This document shows positions 45,058-52,560 of a stretch of 64,000 nucleotides of DNA, piece after piece. The DNA is from Stentor roeselii (lineage: Eukaryota > Ciliophora > Heterotrichea > Heterotrichida > Stentoridae). Each line of letters opens with the position of its first letter. Position 1 is the stretch's first letter. The DNA is taken from positions 22,287 to 86,286 of the forward strand of contig RSEH01000210.1 of the NCBI GenBank assembly GCA_006503475.1, in the 5' to 3' direction. Position numbers and translations under genes: made by a program. The notes under the pieces were generated by a model. The model was not told the origin of the DNA. It saw nothing but the letters and a program-made list of their open reading frames with translations, and did not search any database.

Positions 45058-45621
45058 ATGGGCTGCGGTTGCTCGAAAGCAGGGCAATTTGACCTGGAAA
45101 ACCTGAAAAAGCAGAAAAAACAGAAGGTAAAGAAAAATTAGAGAGATATTGAAGCTGGAATTCCGATGGATGAAGTCAAACATGTTGGACTTGCCCTTGA
45201 CCCGATCGATACTCCGAGATATACCTCGAGACCTGCTGCTAGTTACAAGAGTATTGAAAAACCGAATAGGAACAAGGCACTGATGTTGAAAAGTTTTACT
45301 TTGGAAAGAAGTATCAAGAAAATTAATGTACTTCAGACTAGAAACTATCTGAAAAAACCTTATATGAAAAGTAATATTTCGGTTACTAGTTCAGTGAAGG
45401 TTAACTCAGTTGTTCAACATAAACGCAAAGAAATAGAATCAGAAAACATTGATGATCTGGAAGATGTCAAAAACATTTTCGAAGGATCAAATCCACATAA
45501 AAATAAAGTCGAACAGAACAAAGTGGAAAATGGGAAAAGTTTATCATTGAAATTTACAAATGTTAAGAATTCTTTCAATAAAGGGATAAATATTGTGATT
45601 GATGACTTTAGAGATGAATGA
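45058..45621 (+). CDS. N-terminally acylated small protein, two exons
   Basis: Exons 45058-45126 and 45142-45621, 182 residues. Exon 1 codes MGCGCSKAGQFDLENLKKQ with Gly2 and Cys3/Cys5 for myristoylation and palmitoylation, and basic residues that would favour membrane contact. The phase-0 15-nt intron contains an in-frame TAG, so the second-exon Met at 45166 looks like a start if the intron is ignored. The rest is Lys/Asn-rich with no recognised domain, probably disordered. Divergent from the redox fusion with 7 bp between start codons. Confidence 0.72.
45127..45141 (+). other. 15-nt intron, acylated-protein gene
   Basis: GTAAAGAAAAATTAG, phase 0, A at position 10. Confidence 0.9.
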
Positions 45622-46090
45622 AATAATAATTAGTAACTTGAAATTATAATGTAATTATTTGGAATGTAGTTGATGAGTCAAAGCATTATAAATTATGGCT
45701 AATCAAACAATAGTTATCATATAAATCGCAGTGATCTTTCAAACTTGCTATCTGCTAAATTTTCATTATATTTTACTTTAAAAATAATGAAAGTAATATG
45801 AAGAGTACCTGAAAGAGTATCTTAAGTAATAAAAATTGAAGATTATAATGAATTCTTTAAAAGAGTTATGTTAACATCTATAATTTATTCCCAACCACAG
45901 AAAAAGCCAACCAATCATCTCTCAACCAAGTACCAAAAAGAACTTTCTAGTTAGCATCTAATGACAACTCCTTCCACCCTACACTTCTGGAAACCTCCAT
46001 ATTTCCCTATATTCCCCATTTCCAAAGGCCCAGAAAATCCCTAAAACCCTTAAATTCCCAATCCAACCAGTTCCTCCAAGATAAAAATAA
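45622..46090. other. intergenic region with AC-rich leader
   Basis: 469 bp. The left half is AT-rich and structureless; from ~45885 to the next ATG the + strand is C/A-rich with AAATCCCTAAAACCC and related words. No ORF seen. Confidence 0.5.
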
Positions 46091-47647
46091 ATGTTTATCA
46101 AAAACCTAATTTTCCATCAAGGTCCAATAAAAGTTCTAGAAAAGCAGCAATCCTCAGAATGGTCTAAAAAACAAGGAGTTCTAATCCAATCCGGTCTTTT
46201 GATCCTTCCCAGCCGACTCCTCGACGAAAAAATCGAAGGAAAGTTAAAACTAGTTAAAATCCAAGTAGGTCTCTGTCAAGTCAACAACGAATGGCAAATC
46301 GATCTTCAACAAGACAAAAAAATCTGCAGTTTTCGAGTAGATTCTTTAGAATCTGGTGAAAAGTGGCATAAAATGCTAGTCTTCGCCTCTTCTTGGGCGT
46401 CTTACAAGAAATTCTGTGAAATGCAAAAAGTCCAGCCTTGGATTTCACTTCTTCAATGGGCGGTGAGGGCTGAGTCCAAGCTTTCAGTGGACTTGACAAA
46501 TTGTAACAACTTGGCTTTGACTGAGTTTTTAAAAGGAAACTGTTATATTCAGGAGCTGGTCTTGCAAGGCATAAAAAATGACGTCGTTGTTTTGAGCAGG
46601 ATTCTTGTTTCTTTGAACCCTGGACAGTTGCGGGTGCTTAGTCTCTGTAAAGCTGGATTCACTGATAAAAGTTTGGAAAAAGCGAAAAAACCTCTGAAAA
46701 GTTTGAATTATTTGATTCAGTTTGACTTGGCTTTCAATCATTTTTCGAATCAAGCTGTTGGGGTTCTTTTTCAGATCTTTCCGAAAATGCCGTATTTGGA
46801 GAGATTTGATTTCAGTGGACATCGACTGGAAGACAAGGGTTTTCAGTTGTTTTTTCCGGAAATTCTTTCACAGATACCGATTTCTGAGTTATTTTTGGCA
46901 AGTTGTGGATTTTCTGACTCGAGTCTTCAGTCGTTGTTTGCCATTCTCAAATTAAATGATGTCACTCTTAAACTTCTTGACTTAAGCAACAATCAGTTTT
47001 CTTCAGAAGGACTGAGAATGGTTTTTAAAGTTTTGAACAAAATCCCTCAAAATAAAAGAATTCTTTTGAAACTGTTTCCTTTGAATCTTGATGAAAATAT
47101 TGTCAAGTATCTTGATAAGAATGTTTATGTTTTGAATAGAAACCTGATTACTAAGACCTTGCCCATTAACTATAGAAGTAGTGTTGAAAATATCAGCAAG
47201 AAAATAACGAATCTTGGGGAAAATCCTTTTGTTGAGGATTTGGCAGAGTTGATTAATGACTTGAGTAAAATTGGAGTACCTCTTCCGAGGAAGAAACAGG
47301 AAAAGATTGAAAAGATTGTTAATGATTACTTGGCTATTGCTACTGCTCAGCCTAATTTTTATTGTCTGGAAACTTTAGTTCCGGTTTTAAAGAAAATAGG
47401 GTTTAGACATGCTCAAGCTGAAGAACAGCTTAATTCCTTATCTATTGAAGTTGAACACATACTTAGTACTCTGGAAAGTGTCCTTACTCCCTCATTGTAT
47501 ACCCACGAGAATATGCCTGAACTCAACTCATTACTTGACAGTGTTCTGAGAAGATGTGATGAGATCTGTGTAAGAGGTGAAATCGTTCACGTCGCCAAAA
47601 TTCTGAAGGCAAAAAGAGATGAATGGGTAGAGAAACTGAAGAAATAA
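46091..47647 (+). CDS. PH-like plus leucine-rich-repeat protein
   Basis: 518 residues. Residues ~1-110 have the strand-rich pattern of a PH-type domain ending in a helix (SGEKWHKMLVFASSWASY). Residues ~125-340 contain ribonuclease-inhibitor-type LRRs (LRVLSLCKAGFTDKSLEKA, LERFDFSGHRLEDKGFQLF, LKLLDLSNNQFSSEGLRMV). The rest is helical. This layout recalls CARMIL-type LRR proteins that act on actin capping, but the actin-capping motif is not identified, so only the domain call is made. Confidence 0.75.
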   Translation: MFIKNLIFHQGPIKVLEKQQSSEWSKKQGVLIQSGLLILPSRLLDEKIEGKLKLVKIQVGLCQVNNEWQIDLQQDKKICSFRVDSLESGEKWHKMLVFASSWASYKKFCEMQKVQPWISLLQWAVRAESKLSVDLTNCNNLALTEFLKGNCYIQELVLQGIKNDVVVLSRILVSLNPGQLRVLSLCKAGFTDKSLEKAKKPLKSLNYLIQFDLAFNHFSNQAVGVLFQIFPKMPYLERFDFSGHRLEDKGFQLFFPEILSQIPISELFLASCGFSDSSLQSLFAILKLNDVTLKLLDLSNNQFSSEGLRMVFKVLNKIPQNKRILLKLFPLNLDENIVKYLDKNVYVLNRNLITKTLPINYRSSVENISKKITNLGENPFVEDLAELINDLSKIGVPLPRKKQEKIEKIVNDYLAIATAQPNFYCLETLVPVLKKIGFRHAQAEEQLNSLSIEVEHILSTLESVLTPSLYTHENMPELNSLLDSVLRRCDEICVRGEIVHVAKILKAKRDEWVEKLKK

Positions 47648-47745
47648 GACTAATCTATTCCTATTTACAGAGAAGTCGATATCTTCACTACGATTAAGTA
47701 CTTAAGTAACTTATTCGTTAAAATTATCTATCTTATCTACCTAGT

Positions 47746-48285
47746 TCACGGCTCCTCAATGTCAACCTGTTCCTTCATGACTCTCGCTTTAATAGTGTTC
47801 TGGAGAACTTTCAAATAATTCAAAGTTTCACACCTATTGTTCAAATCTTCCTCATAATACTCAACAAGATAGTTAATTGATACCAAGGCTTCAGTATGTC
47901 TTCCATATTTTATATTCCTTGCCAATTGCCGAGCACTTACATCATTACCCAGCACTTCTTCAAATTTAGTGATTGCATTAAATTCCATCTCATTTTTCTC
48001 TGCAGAGTTTCTTTTTCGTTTAGTTTTTTTCCTTTTGTTCAACTCTTCAAGACTCAAGTTCTTCTGAAAGGTGACAAGGTTTGATTCATAGTTAATAATA
48101 TCACCGACAGTTGACTTTCCGATCGAGTACTCTCGAGATAAAGCTGATTTGGAATGGCCTTGTTTGTACTTCTCAATCAATTCTAGTTTATCTTTGATGC
48201 ATAGAAAATTATGTTTGTGTCGTTTTTTCGGGAGAGATGGGGATGATACAACCTTTGACAGATTATTGATAGAATCGGCTTCCAT
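47746..48285 (-). CDS. CENP-B N-terminal / pogo-type helix-turn-helix protein
   Basis: 179 residues from the ATG at 48285 (TTTAAATATGG context); a longer frame reaches 48369 but its extra 28 residues look non-coding. Residues ~22-66 (LCIKDKLELIEKYKQGHSKSALSREYSIGKSTVGDI) fit the CENP-B/Psq DNA-binding HTH of Tigger, Jerky and pogo transposases. The following helix-rich part lacks a DDE transposase domain. It may be a domesticated transposon DNA-binding protein or a truncated remnant. It borders the gene-poor, repeat-bearing stretch to the right. Confidence 0.72.
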   Translation of the reverse strand: MEADSINNLSKVVSSPSLPKKRHKHNFLCIKDKLELIEKYKQGHSKSALSREYSIGKSTVGDIINYESNLVTFQKNLSLEELNKRKKTKRKRNSAEKNEMEFNAITKFEEVLGNDVSARQLARNIKYGRHTEALVSINYLVEYYEEDLNNRCETLNYLKVLQNTIKARVMKEQVDIEEP

Positions 48286-48721
48286 ATTTAAAATTATTAT
48301 ATAATAAGAGGGTAAATATGGTATTGGGTTTTGGGATACTGGATCGAGTGAGTTACTTGCATGAATCATTTGGTTGCCAATTGGAGTTAAATTCTCTAAT
48401 AAGTTTTATAAGAATAATTAAGATAAAATTAATTGAAACTACTAGATTAGATACCTGATTTATTAATCATACCATTAAATATAAATCTTAACTAGAAAAC
48501 TTACCAAAATATTATATCTCATTGAAAAAAAGTTGGAAACCTGATCATATATAAAAAATCTCTATTCCTTATCATTCATAACTTTGATTTATTATTCAAT
48601 CATGCAAATACTATAGTTATTAATTGAAAGCTAGAGAATTTTTGTATAAAACTTCTTGAAATAATTAATGTTCATTATTATCAAGAATCACACATAAGGA
48701 TAATTTTCAAAATTACTTAAC

Positions 48722-48760
48722 GGCCTGCTGGGGGTAATCAGCCTATTCTGGCCTCTCATT
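48722..48760. other. short G/C-rich patch with hairpin potential
   Basis: Within very AT-rich flanks stands GGCCTGCTGGGGGTAATCAG followed by CCTATTCTGGCCTC. GCTG can pair with CAGC across GGGGTAAT, and GGCC recurs at both ends. It is not coding in any evident frame. Nature unknown: a small RNA piece or transposon remnant are possibilities. Confidence 0.35.
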
Positions 48761-49234
48761 CAGTTTATTATATCATTATAAATTGAATTACTCAAGATTC
48801 AGCTGCAAGTATATTTATTGTAAGACTATATGAATATTATGATTATTTAACTCTAAACTAATACTCCTAATCTAGAAAAACAGATTATTTCATGATTCTA
48901 CCCATAAAAATCACATTTAAAATATAAACAACGAAAGAAACATATGAAAATCAGAATAATAATTTTCCAATTTTATAATGAAAAATTATAGACACTTTTA
49001 AAATAAAAAATTACAGAACTTTTATAAGAAATAGATTAATTTCGATTCGAATAGCTTACTAATCATAGAAATTATAATTTGTATTTGATAAACATATAAT
49101 TATCTATTTCATCCTCCTGCAAAATCAAATTTTTTAGATTATTTATTTTGAGTTCAGAGTCCGATTAATTAATGATGAGATGCAGATAAATATATTACAT
49201 GTTTCAAATTTAAAAACCAAATACCAGCAGAATA

Positions 49235-49358
49235 AAATTTCACAAAGTAAGGATTATTAAAGCTCTTGTAGAAATAAAAAATTTGAAACTGAGTTTAAAT
49301 TTCACTAAGTAAGTATTTATTAAAGCTCTTCTAGAAATAAAAAATTTGAAACTGAGTT
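49235..49358. repeat. direct repeat, two 62-bp copies in tandem
   Basis: Copies 49235-49296 and 49297-49358, both AAATTTCAC.AAGTAAG...ATTAAAGCTCTT.TAGAAATAAAAAATTTGAAACTG in outline, with about four differences. A further AAATTT begins a third copy at 49359 that soon diverges. Confidence 0.88.
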
Positions 49359-49455
49359 TAAATTTGAAAATTAATTCCAATAACCTATTCTAAAACAAAT
49401 CCAGACACAGACTCAAAAAGTTAAAAAATATTAAATAATTCTTTCACATCTAATC

Positions 49456-49938
49456 TCACATAGACAAGTTCTCCCCATTAATTTTATCTTTCAAATTTTC
49501 ATTCCAATCCAAAAACCGATTCCTACAATTTTCATCAACACCCAAAAAATTCTCATTATTTTCCTCAACTTTAGCACTAGACAACCCAACATTATCAAAG
49601 CAATTAAGAAACCAAAAAGGGAATTTTTCATCAAAAATTTTCCTACTTCTCCTAATTTCCGTTTTTCTAAATGACCCCTACCTAAACTCTTGAAAAAATT
49701 CAGTATCTTGGGGTACCCGTTCACTTTTTCCTTTAGAAAATCCCTGTAAAGGTCTAATTTGTATTTTCGGTACTTGTCTAGAGGCAAAAACAGAAGATAT
49801 CGAAAAAAAAGGCTGATTGGAAAAAAACGAGTTAGAAGGACTACAAGTGGCGATGCTAGAGTGATTCAAGTACTTTAATTTAGGAATTTTATATTTGCTG
49901 CTAGTTTGCATTGAAGAGTTCCGGCTTTGTTTTTTCAT
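49456..49938 (-). CDS. unknown protein, two exons
   Basis: Exons 49682-49938 and 49456-49666, 155 residues. Exon 1 codes a Ser-rich basic region (MKKQSRNSSMQTSSKYKI); the intron splits an Arg codon; exon 2 continues KTEIRRSRKIFDEKFPFWFL and ends NGENLSM before TGA. Unspliced, exon 1 stops a codon after the junction. Another frame over exon 2 is a shadow. No domain is recognised. It diverges from the helicase with 42 bp between starts. Confidence 0.62.
49667..49681 (-). other. 15-nt intron, unknown gene
   Basis: GTAGGGGTCATTTAG on the - strand; A at position 10. The only one of the ten whose fourth base is not A. Confidence 0.8.
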
Positions 49939-49980
49939 TTATAAGCGGTTCTTAAGAACTGAGAAATTTATAAAGTTCTA

Positions 49981-52530
49981 ATGGACTTCATTCAGAAGAC
50001 TTTAAACCTGCTTCAACTTGAACGGTCCAGTGAGTTAGAAGAAAGTTTGAATAATCGATCGAATAGTAGTATTAAAGAACTGGAAAAACAAGGAATTTGC
50101 ATTTGTAAACTTGTTGTTGCTTCTGTTAAGACTGGCTTGTTTGATAGAGTTTTGGTGAAGATGAAAAAGGAGTTTAGTCTTTTGCCACCTCATAAAATCA
50201 CGGCTGGAGATTTGATTGGGGTTTTTACTGATGATATCAAAAATCCTGAGTATCAGGGAACTGTTTTTAAAGTTACTAGTAGTCATATTGTTATTGCTGG
50301 GGATTCTCAGTTTGATGAACCTCAGATTAAGGTCTCTGTGGTACTCTTGGCGAATGAAGCTACTTATAAAAGACAGAGGGATACTTTAGAGAGACTGAGA
50401 AATTTATCTAATAAAGAAATTGCCTATGATCTTAGTGAGGTGATTCTTGGTAATTCACCAGCAAAGCTTTCCTCAATTTCACTCCCATTGACCTTCATAA
50501 ACCCTTCTCTAAACATAATCCAACAACAAGCAGTAGAATTCGTTCTAAACAACTGTACCTCAATCGGTATAATCCACGGTCCTCCCGGTACAGGCAAAAC
50601 AACAACAGTAGTAGAAGTGATAAAACAAGCAGTAATCCGAGGTCTTAAAGTCCTGGCGACAGCTCCATCGAACATAGCAGTCGACAACCTTGTAGAAAAG
50701 CTTCAAGATCTGAGAATAGTGCGAATCGGGCACCCAGCTCGAATGCTTGAGTCAATCATTCAACATTCTTTCGACTCTAAAATAAAAAAAACTGACTCTT
50801 ACAATATTTCCAAAGATATTCGAAAAGAAATCAACATGATCAGCAAAACGAGGTCGAATCGTGATGAACTTAATTCTTTGAGAAGAGAGTTGAGGGAAAG
50901 GGAAAATAAAGCTGCTGATGAAGTTCTTTCTAATGCTCAGGTTGTACTTGCAACTTGTATTAGTTCGGCTAATCATGTTGTGGAAAAATATGCTAAGGAT
51001 ATTGGTGGGTTTGACTTGGTGGTTATTGATGAAGCTGCTCAAGCTTTAGAATGTGCTTGCTGGGTACCAATCTTAATGAGTAAAAAAGTAATCCTAGCAG
51101 GTGACCACAAGCAACTTCCTCCCACAATAATCTCCAAGCAAGCAGCAAGAGAAGGTTTACAAGTAAGCATGATGGAGCGACTATGCACTCTCTACCCAGA
51201 AGTTTCAATCCTTCTATCAGTTCAATACCGAATGAACTCTCTAATCATGAACTGGTCAAACGATGAGTTTTACTCAAACCTTTTAATAGCAGACGCTTCA
51301 GTCAAAGATTCAGTCCTGGCGCTTTTCCCTCATCCCCTTGTCCTAATCGACACTTCCGGAGGACAAGTCTGGGAATCAGGCCAAATTTCCAAGTACAACC
51401 CAGGAGAAGCTGAAATAATCGAAAAACTAGTAAAAGAAATCAAGCAATACGGAATTTCAGACATCAGCGTCATCACTCCTTACAATGCGCAGGTGGAACT
51501 ACTGAAAAACACGACTGAAAATCTAGAAATCGCCACTGTTGACGGCTTTCAAGGAAGGGAAAAAGAAGTCATTGTTATTTCAATGGTCAGAAGTAACAAC
51601 AATAGAGAAGTTGGCTTTTTAGATGACTATCGAAGACTTAACGTCGCTGTCACTAGAGCGAAAAAAATGGTTTGTGTTGTGATGGACGGCGACACCGTCG
51701 CTAACCCGAACGCGCCTTCTTTTTTGAAGAGCTTCGTCAAGTACTTCAGAGATCATGCCTACTGCCTTGACTTCCACGAGTACTTCACAGGAGGTGTCCA
51801 GACAAACAACTTTAAAGTAGAAAAAAAAATCGAAAAAAAAGAACAAAAAACTGAAAAAAAAGTAAAAAATGAGAAAAAACAAGAAGAAGTAAAAAAATAT
51901 CTTGAACCTTTAAAAGAATGTAAAAAGTTAATTGATGAGTTTTTAATATCTGATGAAGAACAACTAAAAACTGAAACTTTAGACGCGAAAGATCGACATG
52001 AAATTCACGTGATCTGTGAAAAGTTGAAACTTTATCATAAAACCCTTGGAAACTCTAAACAGCTGAAGCGAGCCATGCTTATTTCCAAATTAACTCCTCA
52101 AAGAGAAAGCAAGCCGATAAACTTCATGGGAAACCTGGAAGTCGATACTCTAGAAGAAGAAAAACAAGAGCAAGTTTTCCAAGGAAAGACCAAACTGAAA
52201 AAAGAACCGATCAAACAAGAAGACTACGACGAGGACCAGTTCTTGGAGCAAGCAATGAAGGAAGCGTCAATCTGCATGAAAACAGGATGCAAGAAAAACA
52301 TTCAAATGATGAAAACCGTCTGCGCCTTTTGCCATCGAGGCTTCTGCTTTCAACATGGACTTGCTGAAGCTCATGGATGTGCTGATCGCGCTCATTTAAG
52401 TGAACTTCACGCACCGGCAAGACCTGCCAAGTTACAAGAGACTAAAATAAACGAGTTGAAAGGAAGACTTCATGATAAAATCGAGAAAGTAGGACATAAA
52501 AAATCTGAGAAAAAAGGGAAAAAAAAGTAA
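49981..52530 (+). CDS. IGHMBP2: IGHMBP2 (SMUBP-2)-type SF1B helicase with R3H and AN1 domains
   Basis: 849 residues. Walker A GPPGTGKTT near 200, Walker B VVIDEAAQALE near 350, QYRMNS near 415, VDGFQGREKEVIVISM near 520 and RRLNVAVTRAKK near 551 are SF1 UPF1-like motifs. After a Lys/Glu linker, DRHEIH near 669 marks an R3H domain, and CMKTGC...CAFCHRGFCFQHGLAEAHGC near 765 is an AN1 zinc finger. That order is diagnostic of IGHMBP2, a ribosome-associated RNA/DNA helicase. Complete; the tail is Lys-rich. Confidence 0.95.
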   Translation: MDFIQKTLNLLQLERSSELEESLNNRSNSSIKELEKQGICICKLVVASVKTGLFDRVLVKMKKEFSLLPPHKITAGDLIGVFTDDIKNPEYQGTVFKVTSSHIVIAGDSQFDEPQIKVSVVLLANEATYKRQRDTLERLRNLSNKEIAYDLSEVILGNSPAKLSSISLPLTFINPSLNIIQQQAVEFVLNNCTSIGIIHGPPGTGKTTTVVEVIKQAVIRGLKVLATAPSNIAVDNLVEKLQDLRIVRIGHPARMLESIIQHSFDSKIKKTDSYNISKDIRKEINMISKTRSNRDELNSLRRELRERENKAADEVLSNAQVVLATCISSANHVVEKYAKDIGGFDLVVIDEAAQALECACWVPILMSKKVILAGDHKQLPPTIISKQAAREGLQVSMMERLCTLYPEVSILLSVQYRMNSLIMNWSNDEFYSNLLIADASVKDSVLALFPHPLVLIDTSGGQVWESGQISKYNPGEAEIIEKLVKEIKQYGISDISVITPYNAQVELLKNTTENLEIATVDGFQGREKEVIVISMVRSNNNREVGFLDDYRRLNVAVTRAKKMVCVVMDGDTVANPNAPSFLKSFVKYFRDHAYCLDFHEYFTGGVQTNNFKVEKKIEKKEQKTEKKVKNEKKQEEVKKYLEPLKECKKLIDEFLISDEEQLKTETLDAKDRHEIHVICEKLKLYHKTLGNSKQLKRAMLISKLTPQRESKPINFMGNLEVDTLEEEKQEQVFQGKTKLKKEPIKQEDYDEDQFLEQAMKEASICMKTGCKKNIQMMKTVCAFCHRGFCFQHGLAEAHGCADRAHLSELHAPARPAKLQETKINELKGRLHDKIEKVGHKKSEKKGKKK

Positions 52531-52560
52531 TTTTTCAAGAATTCGGTTGACTTAAACTAG

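Larger units (their letters stand above)
48286..49455. other. 1.17-kb gene-poor region
   Basis: AT-rich, with no ORF worth calling. It includes a G/C-rich patch at 48722-48760 and the 62-bp direct repeat at 49235-49358, listed separately. No transposase remnant or terminal inverted repeat could be identified by eye. Confidence 0.5.
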
